NCBI GenBank assembly: GCA_963678705.1
Contig: CAVMBN010000203.1
Coordinates: 84,934-148,933, forward strand
Length of the DNA stretch: 64,000 nt
Direction: 5' to 3'
DNA from: Panorpa germanica
Taxonomy: Eukaryota > Arthropoda > Insecta > Mecoptera > Panorpidae
Part shown: positions 42,762 to 53,905 of the stretch, in pieces
How the letters are laid out: each line of letters starts with the position of its first letter
Position numbering within the stretch: position 1 is the stretch's first letter
Translations under genes and position numbers: made by a program
Notes under the pieces: generated by a model
The model's input: only the letters and a program-made list of their open reading frames with translations
Databases searched by the model: none
Told to the model about the DNA's origin: nothing

Positions 42762-44347
42762 AAGTATTTAAGTTTGTTTTAAATTTGTGTTAATTTACCC
42801 TAAACAAAGTGTTTTTATAAAAGTTTGACAGTTGGAAACCAGTGTTAAAAACCAATTTTTTATTACGCGGACACTCGGTCTTATAAACATAACCTCAATT
42901 TTGTAACTTTGATGTTTGATATAAGACATTAATAAGTGCGATAGACAAAAAAAGTGATAATAATTAGGTTAGTGTTAGTGCTAAAACATCAAGTGGTTTT
43001 AAATTCAAGAAATCTGTAGAGATATAAAAGGAAGACTTCATATAAACACTACAAATATACGGAAGACAAAAGGTTGCCGCCCACTATCAAGTAAGTCGAA
43101 TAACAATAACTATAAATTATATTAAAACACAAGAATTAGTTTATATAAATGCGTGTTTTAAATAATAATGAGAGTGTATTAATTGTTATAAGTGATTAAG
43201 TGAACAATATATGCGGTTTTCTTGGAAATAGTGATTGATCGTTCATGAACATTCAATGGTAACAAACAAATGGTAAGTAAGTAGGCATAAGTACAAGTAT
43301 GTATATGACATATTTATAGAAATTCAGTGTGCCTTTGTTGATGTCCGGTGGCCAAGTGACCTTTAAAGAATTAGACCGGCAAAAACCTATAGGTACGTCT
43401 ACTGCGCTATGGAGAACTATTTTCATTGTCGAACATTATTTTACAAACCGATTACCGTTCCATGAGAAGGCAACTATCTAAAGGTTGTCCTTAGCGATCT
43501 GTAATGGGGCCTGAGCTCTGGAACATGGTATTCGACGAAAACTGTGTTTCTCACTCGAAAGGTTGTGTAGACATATGTTTTGCCAACAAAAATGTGATCC
43601 TTATCGGTGCAAATAGTACAGAAACCCTAAAAAGCCGTTCTCGACCTGCTATATATAAAATCTGTAGTTTCTTGAAGCTACAAAGCTACGAAACAAATAC
43701 AGTAACAACGAATGATAAACTTGTAACACACCTTGCGCGTGTCACAAGGACGGAATGAAGCTTAAACTCGGCAACTATGCCGACACTATACAAGGGGGCA
43801 TTTATGCTAATAGTTGTGTATTGTGCTTCGGAATGGTATTACATTATCAATCTTCCAGATCTTCCATGCAAAGAACTATGTTATTGACGATGACGCGTTG
43901 TTGCAGAACTGTATCTACAGAAGTGGTGCAAGTGATATTGGGGACAATTCCTTTAGATTTAAAAATCACTCATGCACTTACTCAAGTACAAATTACGCTA
44001 GAACTGAAAAAATCAAATTTTGATGATTTAAAATTAATGCGACAAATTTCGAGGATTTAAAGTTAATGCGGTTGTAGGATAAAAGTCTGGAGACGATACC
44101 AAATATATTGCCAAAGAGATGAATGCATATATGCATAAGCTCTGGCAAGACAGATGGGACTTAATACAAAAAGGAAGACCTACGTATTGGTTTACAAGGA
44201 CGTTAATATTGCTTTGCAACACAAGTGGTTCCTATCTACTATGTGTGTGATCGGCTCCTGCTTCTTCAGGTGAAAAAAGTGATTAAAAGTGAGAAATTAA
44301 TTATGGAAAAAAATTAAATAAATTATATGAATACTTTTTCAAACGAA
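42762..44347 (+). repeat. Monomer 29 (1,586 bases)
   Basis: Full-length left-subfamily unit. The catalytic box reads A-N-K-N, and TTAGCGATC creates a stop in the GCPQ motif. Confidence 0.9.
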
Positions 44348-45938
44348 AAGTATTTAAGTTTGTTTTAAATTTGTGTTAATTTACCCTAAACAAAGTGTTT
44401 TTACAAAAGTTTGACAGTTGGAAACCAGTGTTAAAAACGAATTTTTCATTACGCGGACACGTGGTCTTATAAACATAACCTTAAATTTGTAACTTTGATG
44501 TTTGATATAAGACATTAATAAGTGCGATAGACAAAAAAAGTGATAATAATTAGGTAAGTGTTAGTGCTAAAACATCAAGTGGTTTAAAATTCAAGAAATC
44601 TGTAGAGATATATAAGGAAGACCTCATATAAACACTACAAATATACGGAAGACAAAAGGTTGCCGCCCACTATCAAGTAAGTCGAGTAACATTAACTATA
44701 AATAATATTAAAACACAACAATAAGTTTATATAAATGCGTGTTTTAAATAATAATGAGAGTGTATTAAATGTTATAAGTGATTAAGTGAACAATATATGC
44801 GGTTTTCTTGGAAATAGTGATTGATCGTTCATGAACATTCAATGGTAACAAACAAATGGTAAGTAAGTAGGCATAAGTACAAGTATGTATATGAGATATT
44901 TATAGAAATTCAGTGTGCCTTTGTTGATGTCCGGTGACCAAGTTACCTTCAAAGAATTAGACCGGCAAAAACCTATAGGTACGTCTACTGCGATATGGAG
45001 AACTATTTTCATTGTCGAACATTATTTTACAAACCGATTACCGTTCCATGAAAAGGCAACTATCTAAAGGTTGTCTTGAGCGATCTGTAATGGGGCCTGA
45101 GCTCTGAAACATGGTGTTCGACGAGAACTGTGTTTCTCACTCGAAAGGTTGTGTAGACATATGTTTTGCCAACGATAATGTGATCCTTATCGGTGCAAAT
45201 AGTACAGAAACCCTAGAAAGCCGTTCTCGACCTGCTATATATAAAATCTGTAGTTTCTTGAAGCTACAAAGCTACGAAACAAATACAGTAACAACGAATA
45301 ATAAACTTGTAACACACCTTGCGCGTGTCACAAGGACGGAATAAAGCTTAAACTCGGCAACTATGCCGACACTATACAAGGGGGCATTTATGCTAATAGT
45401 TGTGTATTGTGCTTCGGCATGGTATTACAGGATCAATCTTCCAGATCTTCCATGCAAAGAACTATGTTATTGACGATGACGCGTTGTTGCAGAACTGTGT
45501 CTATAGAAGCGTGCAGGTGATATCGGGGACAATTCCTTTAGATTTAAAAATCACTCATGCACTCACTCAAGTACAAATTACGCTAGAACTGAAAAAATCA
45601 AATTTTTATGATTTAAAGTTAATGCGACAAATTTCGAAGATTTAAAGTTAATGCGGCTTTTGGATAAAAGTTTGGAGACGATACCAAATGTATTGCTAAA
45701 GAGATAAATGCATATATGCATAAGGTCCCATCTGGCAAGACAGTTGGGACCTAATAGAAGAAGAAAGAACTACGTATTGGTTTGCAAAGACGTTAGTATT
45801 GCCTTGCAACACAAGTGGTCCCTATCTACTGTGTGTGTGTGATCGGCTCCTGCTACTTTAGGTAAAATAAGTGAATAAAAGTATGAAATTACTTACAGAA
45901 AAAAAGTAAATATATTATATGAATACTTTTTCTAACGA
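44348..45938 (+). repeat. Monomer 30, left/right subfamily chimera (1,591 bases)
   Basis: The unit is left-type up to about 45,490. From GTGTCTATAGAAGCG onward it carries the right-type markers: TATCGGGGAC, AATTTTTATG, GTCCCATCTGGC and GTGTGTGTGTG. Confidence 0.9.
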
Positions 45939-46474
45939 AAAGTATTTAAGTTTATTTTAAATTTGTGTTATTTTACCCTAAAATCAGTGTTTTTACAAAA
46001 GTTTGACAGTTGGAAACCAGTATTAAAAACGAATTTTTTATTACGCGTACACGCGGTCTTATAAACATAACCTCAAAATAGTAGCTTTGTTGTTTGATAT
46101 AAAACATTAATAAGTGCGATAGACAAAGAAAGTGATAATAATTAGGTTAGTGTTAGTGCTAAAACATCAAGTGGTTAAGAAATTCAAGAAATCTGTAGAG
46201 CTATATAAGAAAGACCTTATATAAACACTACAAATTTACAGAAGACAAAAGGTTGATGCTAACTATCAAGTAAGTCGATTAACAATAACTATAAGTAATA
46301 TTAAATCATAAAAATTAGTTTATATAAATGCGTGTTTCAAATAATAAAGAGAGTGTATTAATTGTTCTAAGTGATTAAGTAAACAATATATGCGGTTTTC
46401 TTGCAAAATAGTAACTGATTGTTCATGAACCAACAATGGTAACAAAGAAATGGTCAGTAAGTAGGCTTAATTAG

Positions 46475-47241
46475 AAGTATGTACTTAAGATATTTATAGA
46501 AATTAAGTGTGCCTTTGATAATGTCTGGTGGCCAAGTGACCTTCAAAGAATTAGGCCGGCAAAAACCTCTAGGAACGTCTACTGCGCTATGAAGAACTTC
46601 TTTCATTGTCGAACATTAATTTTACAAACCGATTACCGTTCCATTAAAAGGCAACTATCTAAAGGTTGTCCTCAGCGATCCGTAATGGGGCCTGAGCTCT
46701 GGAACATGGTATTCGACAAGAACTGTGTTTCTCACTCGAAAGGTTGTGTAAACGTATGTTTTGCCGATGATAATGTGATCTTTGTTTGTGCAAATAGTAA
46801 AAAACAACTAGAAAGCCGTTCTCGACCTGCTAAAGATAAAATGTGTAGTTTCTTAAAGCTACGAAGCTACGAATCGAATACGGTAACAACGAATGATAAA
46901 CTTGTAACACACCTTGCGCGTGTCAAAAGGACGGAATGTAGCATAAACTCGGCAACTATGCCGACACTATACAACGGGGCATTTATGCCAATGGTTGTGT
47001 ATTGTGCTTTGGCATGGTATCACAGGATCAATCTTGCGGATCCTTTATGCAAAAAACTATGTTATTGACGATGACGCGTTGTTGCAGAACTGTATCTATA
47101 GAAGTGGTGCATGTGATATCGGAGACAATTTCTTTAGATTTGAAAATCACTCATGCACTCACTCAAGTACAAATTACGCTAGAACTGAAAAAATCAAATT
47201 TTTATGATTTAAAGTTATTGCGACTAATTTCGAGGATTTAA
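46475..47241 (+). pseudogene. Non-LTR (R1-clade-like) reverse transcriptase fragment, best-preserved copy
   Basis: One open frame runs from 46,475 to 47,068 (197 codons), upstream bounded by TAG. In order it shows motif A (F-I-E-I-x-C-A-F-D-N-V-W-W-P), the R-Q-L-S-K-G-C-P-Q-R-S-V-M-G-P motif, the catalytic F-A-D-D-N box, and the start of the thumb (L-Y-N-G-A-F-M-P, then A-W-Y-H-R-I). A frameshift near 47,065 moves the rest of the thumb (T-V-S-I-E-V-V-H-V-I) to the frame ending at 47,241. In R1-type elements the residue before 'I-x-G-A-F-D' is the first catalytic Asp; here it is Glu, as in the other units I checked. The fragment lacks the endonuclease, the RT N-terminus and the C-terminal zinc knuckle. 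Clade assignment rests on motif wording recalled from the family, not on a search. Confidence 0.85.
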
Positions 47242-47319
47242 AGTTAATGCGGCTGTCGGATAAAAGTCTGGAGACGATACCAAATGTATTGCCAAAGAGA
47301 TAAATGCATATATGCATAA

Positions 47320-47347
47320 GGTCCCATCTCGCAAGACAGATGGGACC
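47320..47347 (+). other. Perfect 10-bp inverted repeat in the right-type monomer
   Basis: GGTCCCATCT and AGATGGGACC flank an 8-base loop, CGCAAGAC. The same place in monomer 34 (52,096-52,123) is also perfect but with one pair swapped (C:G to T:A). Monomers 30, 32, 33 and 35 carry one or two mismatches. Left-type units lost the 5' arm. It lies over the codons for W-Q-D-R-W-D, so it may be chance. Confidence 0.6.
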
Positions 47348-47535
47348 TAATAGAAGAAGGAAGACCTACGTATTGGTTTACAAAGACGTTAATATTGCCT
47401 TGCAACATAAGTGGTCCCTATCTACTGTGTGTGTGTGATCGGCTCCTGCTACTTTAGGTAAAAAAAGTGATTAAAAGTGAGAAATTAATTACGGAAAAAA
47501 ATTAAATATATTATATGAATACTTTTTCTAACGAA

Positions 47536-49121
47536 AAGTATTTAAGTTTATTTTAAATTTGTGTTAATTTACACTAAAATCAGTGTTTTTACAAAAGTTT
47601 AACAGTTGGAAACCAGTGTTAAAAACGAATTTTTTATTACGCGTACACGCAGTCTTATAAACATAACCTCAAAATTGTAATTTTGTTGTTTGATATAAAA
47701 CATTAATAAGTGCGATTGACAAAGAAAGTGATAATAATTCGGTTAGTGTTAGTGCTAAAACATCAAGTGGTTAAGAAATTCAAGAAATCTGTAGAGCTAT
47801 ATAAGGAAGACCTCATATAAACACTACAAGTTTACAGAAGACTAAAGGTTGATGCTTAGTATCAAGTAAGTCGATCAACATTAACTATAAATAATAATAA
47901 AACATAAAAATTAGTTTATATAAATGCGTGTTTCAAATAATAAAGAGAGTGTATTAATTGTTATAAGTGATTAAGTTAACAATATAAGCGGTTTTCTTGC
48001 AAAATAGTGACTGATCGTTCATGAACAAACAATGGTAACAAACAAATGGTAAGTAAGTAGGCTTAAGTAGAAGTATGTACTTGGGATATTTATAGAAATT
48101 CAGTGTGCCTTTGATAATGTCTGGTGGCCAAGTGACCTTCGAAGAATTAGGCCGGCAAAAACCTCTAGGAACGTCTACTGCGCTTTGGAGAACTTCTTTC
48201 ATTGTCGAACAATAATTAAACAAACCGATTACCGTTCCATGAAAAGGTAACTATCTAAAGGTTGTCCTCAGCGATCCGTAATGGGGCCTAAGCTCTGGAA
48301 CATGGTATTCGACGAGAACTGTGTTTTTCACTTGAAAGGTTTTGTAAACGTATGTTTTGCCGATGATAATGTGATCCTTGTTTGTGCAAATAGTAGAGAA
48401 CAACTAGAAAGCCGTTCTTGACCTGCTATAGATAAAATGTGTAGATTATTGAAGCTACGAAACGAATACGGTAACAACGAATGATAAACTTGTAACACAC
48501 CTTGCGCGTGTCACAAGGACAGAATGGAGCTTAAACTCGGCTACTATGCCGACACTATACAACGGGGCATTTATGCCAATGGTTGTGTATTGTGCTTCGG
48601 CATGGTATCACAGTATCAATCTTGCGGATCCTCCATGCAATAAACGATGTTATTGACGTTGACGCGTTGTTGCAAAACTGTATCTATAGAAGTGGTGCAG
48701 GTGGTATCAAGGACAATTCCTTTTAATTTAAAAATCAATCATGCACTCACTCAAGTACAAATTACGCTAGAACTGAAAAAATTAAATTTTTATGATTTAA
48801 AGTTAATGCGACAAATTTCGAGGATTTAAAGTTAATGCGGCTGTCGGATAAAAGTCTGGAGACGATACCAAAAGTATTGCCAAAGAGATGAATGCATATA
48901 TGCATAAGGTCCCATTTAGCAAGACAGATGGGACCTAATAGAAGAAGGAAGACCTACGTATTGGTTTACAAAGACGTTAATATTGCCTTGCAACACCAGT
49001 GGTTCCTATCTACTGTGTGTGTGATCGGCTCCTGCTACTTTAGGTGAAAAAAGTGATTAAAATTGAGAAAACCATTATGAAAAAAAATTAAATATATTAT
49101 ATGAATACTTTTTATAACGAA
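47536..49121 (+). repeat. Monomer 32, right subfamily (1,586 bases)
   Basis: Right-type unit with FADD intact but stops in the RT frame. Confidence 0.92.
48071..48829 (+). pseudogene. R1-clade-like RT fragment, right-type copy
   Basis: It has the same motif order as the copy in monomer 31, with A-F-D-N-V-W-W and FADD present. Breaks are AGG-TAA just before the GCPQ motif, a TGA replacing CGA after L-E-S-R-S, and a short deletion in the C-G-A-A-G-C region near 48,465. The thumb-like 3' part is open from 48,647 to 48,829. Confidence 0.8.
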
Positions 49122-50715
49122 AAATATTTAAGTTTATTTTAAATTTGTGTTAATTTACCCTAAAATCAGTGTTTTTACAAAAGTTTGACAGTTGTAAACC
49201 AGTGTTAAAAACGAATTTTTTATTACGAGTACACGCGGTCTTATAAACATAATCTTAAAATTGTAACTTCGTTGTTTGATATAAAACATTAATAAGTGCG
49301 ATAGACAAAGAAAGTGATAATAATTCGGTTAGTGTTAGTGCTAGAACATCAAGTGGTTACGAAATTCAAGAAATCTGTAGAGCTATATAAGGAAGACCTC
49401 ATATAAACACTACAAATTTACGGAAGACAAAAGGTTGATGCTTACTATCTAATAGGTCGTTTAACATTACCTATAAGTAGTATTAAAACATTAAAATTAG
49501 TTTATATAAATGCGTGTTTCAAATAATAAAGAGAGTGTATTAATTGTTATAAGTAATTAAGTAAACAATATATGCGGTTTTCTTGCAAAATAGTGACTGA
49601 TCGTTCATGAACAAACAATGGTAACAAACAAATGGTAAGTAAGTAGGCTTAAGTAGAAGTATGTACTTGGGATATTTATAGAAATTCAGTGTGCCTTTGA
49701 TAATCTCTAGTGGCCAAGTGACCTTCGAAGAATTAGGCCGTCAAAAACCTATAGGAACGTATACTGCGCTATAGAGAACTTCTTTCATTGTCGAACATTA
49801 ATTTTACAAACCGATTACCGTTCCATGAAAAGACAACTATCTATAGGTTGTCCTCAGCGATCTGTAATGGGGCCTGAGCTCTGGAACATGGTATTCGACG
49901 AGAACTGTGTTTTTCACTCAAAAGGTTTTGTAAACGTATGTTTTGTTGATGATAATGTGATCCTTGTTTGTGCAAATAGTAGAGAACAACTAGAAAGCCG
50001 TTTTCGACCTGCTATAGATAAAATGTGTAGATTCTTGAAGCTACGAAGCTACGAAACGAATACGGTAACAACGAATGATAAACTTGTAACACACCTTGCG
50101 CGTGTCACAAGGACGGAATGGAGCTTAAACTCGGCAACTATGCCGACACTATACAACGGGGCATTTATGCCAATGGTTGTGTATTGTGCTTCGGCATGGT
50201 ATCACAGGATCAATCTTGCGGATCCTCCATGCAAAGAACTATGCTATTGACGATAACGCGTTGTTGCAGAACTGTATCTATAGAAGTGGTGCAGGTGATA
50301 TCGGGGACAATTCCTTTAGATTTAAAAATCACTTATGCACTCACTCAAGTACAAATTACGCTAGAACTGAAAAAATCCAATTTTTATGATTTAAAGTTAA
50401 TGCGACAAATTTCGAAGATTTAAAGTTAATGCGGCTGTCGGATAAAAGTCTGGAGACGATACCAAATGTATTGCCAAAGAGATAAATGCATATATGCATA
50501 AGGTCTCATCTGGCAAGACAGTTGGGACCTAATAGAAGAAGGAAGACCTACGTATTGGTTTGCAAAGACGTTAGTATTGCCTTGCAACACAAGTGGTCCC
50601 TATCTACTGTGTGTGTGATCGGCTGCTGCTACTTTAGGTAAAATAAGTGATTAAAAGTGAGAAATTACTTACAGAAAAAAATTAAATATATTATATGAAT
50701 ACTTTTTCTAACGAA
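49122..50715 (+). repeat. Monomer 33, right subfamily (1,594 bases)
   Basis: Right-type unit. The anchor is mutated to AAATATTTAAG, and the catalytic box reads F-V-D-D. Confidence 0.92.
49657..50423 (+). pseudogene. R1-clade-like RT fragment, right-type copy
   Basis: The frame starts with K-Y-V-L-G-I-F-I-E-I-Q-C-A-F-D-N, which closely follows the RT motif A region. A TAG replaces the first W of V-W-W. From 49,825 to 50,250 the frame is open (141 codons) and includes GCPQRSVMGPELWN, F-V-D-D-N and the thumb. The 3' part continues in the frame 50,118-50,423. Unlike monomers 32 and 34-36 it has no TGA after L-E-S-R. Confidence 0.82.
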
Positions 50716-52311
50716 AAGTATTTAAGTTTATTTTAAATTTGTGTTAATTTACCCTAAAATCAGAGCTTTTACAAAAGTTTGACAGTTGGAAACCAGTGTT
50801 AAAAACGAATTTTTTATTACGCGAACACGCGGTCTTATAAACATAACCTTAAAATTGTAGCTTTGTTGTTTGATATAAAACATTAATAAGTGCGATAGAC
50901 AAAGAAAGTGATAATAATTAGGTTAGTGTTAGTGCTAAAACATCAAGTGGTTAAGAAATTCAAGAAACCTGTAGAGCTATATAAGAAAGACCTTATATAA
51001 ACACTACAAATATACGGGAGACAAAAGGTTGCCGCCCACTATCAAGTAAGTCGATTAACATTAACTATAATTAATATTAAAACATAAAAATTAGTTTATA
51101 TAAATGCGGGTTTCAAATAATAAAGAGAGTGTATTAATTGTTATAAGTAATTAAGTGAACAATATATGCGGTTTTCTTGCAAAATAGTGACTGATTGTTT
51201 ATGAACTAACAATGGTAACAAACAAATGGTAAGTAAGTAGGCTTAAGTAGAAGTATGTTCTTAGGATATTTATAGAAATTTAGTGTGCCTTTGAAAATGT
51301 CTGGTGGCCAAGTAACCTTCGAAGAATTAGGCCGGAAAAAACCTCTAGAAACGTCTACTGCGCTATAAAGAACTTCTTTCATTGTCGAACATTAATTTTA
51401 TAAACCGATTACCGTTCCATGAAAAGGCAACTATCTAAAATTTGTCCTCAGCGATCCGTAATGGGGCCTGAGCTCTGGCACATGGTATTCGACGAGAACT
51501 GTGTTTTTCACTCGAAAGGTTGTGTAAACGTATGTTTTGCTGATGATAATGTGATCCTTGTTTGTGCAAATAGTAGAGAACATCTTGAAAGCCGTTCTTG
51601 ACCTGCTATAGATAAAATGTGTAGATTCTTGAAGCTACGAAGCTACGAAACGAATACGGTAACAACGAATGATAAACTTGTAACACACCTTGCGCGTGTC
51701 ACAAGGACACAATGGAGCTTAAACTCGGCAACTATGCCGACACTATACAACGGGGCATTTATGCCAATGGTTGTGTATTGTGCTTCGGCATGGTATCACA
51801 GGATTAATCTTGCGGATCCTTTATGCAAAGAACTATGTTATTGACGATGACGCGTTGTTGCAGAACTGAATCTATAGAACTGGTGCAGGTGATATCGGGG
51901 ACAATTCCTTTAGATTTAAAAATCACTTATGCACTCACTCAAGTACAAATTACGCTAGAACTGAAAAAATCAAATTTTTATGATTTAAAGTTAATGCGAC
52001 AGATTTGGAGGATTTAAAGTTAATGCGGCTGTCGTATAAAAGTCTGGAGACGATACCAAATGTATTGCCAAAGAGATAAATGCATATATGCATAAGGTCC
52101 TATCTGGCAAGACAGATAGGACCTAATAGAAGATGGAAGACCTACGTATTGGTTTACAAAAAAGTTAATATTGCCTTGCAACATAAGTGGTTCCTATCTA
52201 CTGTGTGTGTGTGATCGGCTCCTGCTACTTAAGGTGAAAAAAGTGATTAAAAGTAAGAAATTAATTACGGAAAAAAATTAAATTTATTATTTGAATACTT
52301 TTTCTAACGAA
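50716..52311 (+). repeat. Monomer 34, right subfamily (1,596 bases)
   Basis: Right-type unit that has the left-type GGTTGCCGCCCACT at about 51,027, so it is locally mosaic. FADD is intact. Confidence 0.9.
51251..52017 (+). pseudogene. R1-clade-like RT fragment, right-type copy
   Basis: Motif A is present, then a frame opening at the ATG at 51,419 with C-P-Q-R-S-V-M-G-P-E-L-W-H and FADD, closed by the shared TGA at about 51,599. The frame resumes at 51,617-51,844 and, shifted, at 51,823-52,017. It looks inactive through stops and frameshift. Confidence 0.8.
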
Positions 52312-53905
52312 AAGTATTTAAGTTTATTTTAAATTTGTGTTTATTCACACTAAAATCAGTGTTTTAACAAAAGTTTGACAGTTGGAAACCAGTGCTAAAA
52401 ACGAATTTTTTATTACGCGTACACGCTGTCTTATAAACATAACCTCAAAATTGTAATTTTGTTGTTTGATATAAAACATTAATAAGTGCGATTGACAAAG
52501 AAAGTAATAATAATTCGGTTAGTGTTAGTGCTAAAACATCAAGTGGTTAAACAATTCAAGAAATCTGTAGAGCTATATAAGGAAGACCTCATATAAACAC
52601 TACAAATTTACAGAAGAAAAAAGGTTGATGCTTACTATCAAGTAAGTCGATCAACATTAACTATAAATAATATTAAAACATAAAAATTATGTTATATAAA
52701 TGCGTGTTTCAAATAATAAAGAGAGTGTATTAATTGTTATAAGTGATTAAGTTAACAATATAAGCGGTTTTCTTGCAAAATAGTGACTGATCGTTCATGA
52801 ACAAACAATGGTAACAAACAAATGGTAAGTAAGTAGGCTTAAGTAGAAGTATGTACTTGGGATACTTATAGAAATTCAGTGTGCCTTTGATAATGTCTGG
52901 TGGCCAAGTGACCTTCGAAGAATTAGGCCAGCAAAAACCTCTAGGAACGTCTACTGCGCTATGGAGAACTTTTTTCATTGTCGAACAATAATTTTACAAA
53001 CCGAATACCGTTCCATGAAAAGGCAACTATATAAAGGTTGTCCTCAGCGATCCGTAATGGAGCCTGAGCTCTGGAACATGGTATTCGACGAGAACTGTGT
53101 TTTTTACTCGAAAGGTTTTGTAAACGTATGTTTTGCCGATAATAATGTGATCCTTGTTTGTGCAAATAGTAGAGAACAACTAGAAAGCCGTTCTTGACCT
53201 GCTATAGATAAAATGTGTAGATTCTTGAAGCTGCGAAGCTACGAAACGAATACGGTAACAACGAATGATAAACTTGTAACACACCTTGCGCGTGTCACAA
53301 GAACGGAATGAAGCTCATACTCGGCAACTATGCCGACAATATACAACGGGGCATTTATGCCAATGGTTGTGTATTGTGCTTCGGCATATTATCACAGGAT
53401 CAATCTTGCGGATCCTCCATGCAAAGAACTATATTATTGACGATGACGCGTTGTTGCAGAACTGTATCTATAGATGTGGTGCAGGTGATATCGGGGACAA
53501 TTCCTTTAGATTTAAAAATCACTCATGCACTCACTCAAGTACAAATTACGCTAGAACTGAAAAAATCAAATTTTTATGATTTAAAGTTAATGCGACAAAT
53601 TTCGAAGATTTAAAGTTAATGCGGCTTTTGGATAAAAGTCTGGAGACGATACCAAATGTATTGCCAAAGAGATAAATGCATATATGCATAAGGTCCCATC
53701 TGGCAAGACAGTTGGGACCTAATAGAAGAAGGAAGAACTACGTATTGGTTTGCAAAGACGTTGGTATTGCCTTGCAACACAAGTGGTCCCTATCTACCAT
53801 GTGTGTGATCGGCTCCTGCTACTTTAGGTAAAATAAGTGATTAAAAGTGAGAAATTACTTACAGAAAAAAATTAAATATATTATATGAATACTTTTTCTA
53901 ACGAA
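52312..53905 (+). repeat. Monomer 35, right subfamily (1,594 bases)
   Basis: Right-type unit; the catalytic box reads F-A-D-N. Confidence 0.92.
52847..53613 (+). pseudogene. R1-clade-like RT fragment, right-type copy
   Basis: The reading frame from 52,847 runs through A-F-D-N-V-W-W and GCPQRSVMEPELWN to the shared TGA at about 53,195. The catalytic box reads F-A-D-N. The thumb part follows at 53,308-53,613 in another frame. Confidence 0.8.

Larger units (their letters stand above)
45939..47535 (+). repeat. Monomer 31, right subfamily (1,597 bases)
   Basis: Right-type markers are CAAAGAAAGTG, GGTTAAGAAATTC, CTTGCAAAATAGT and the FADD box. It holds the longest RT reading frame in the array. 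Confidence 0.92.

Noticed and set aside
1564..45645. Around 100 short open frames (110, 101, 69 codons plus strand; 62 codons minus strand) repeated in each monomer
   Set aside because: They are pieces or shadows of one decayed RT segment in several frames. Most 110-codon frames open with TTG, and their persistence follows from recent homogenisation, not from selection.
47954..48223. 89-codon minus-strand frame (and its relatives at 52,730-52,978 and 52,959-53,165)
   Set aside because: It is antisense to the RT motif A region, with no recognisable motif; a shadow.
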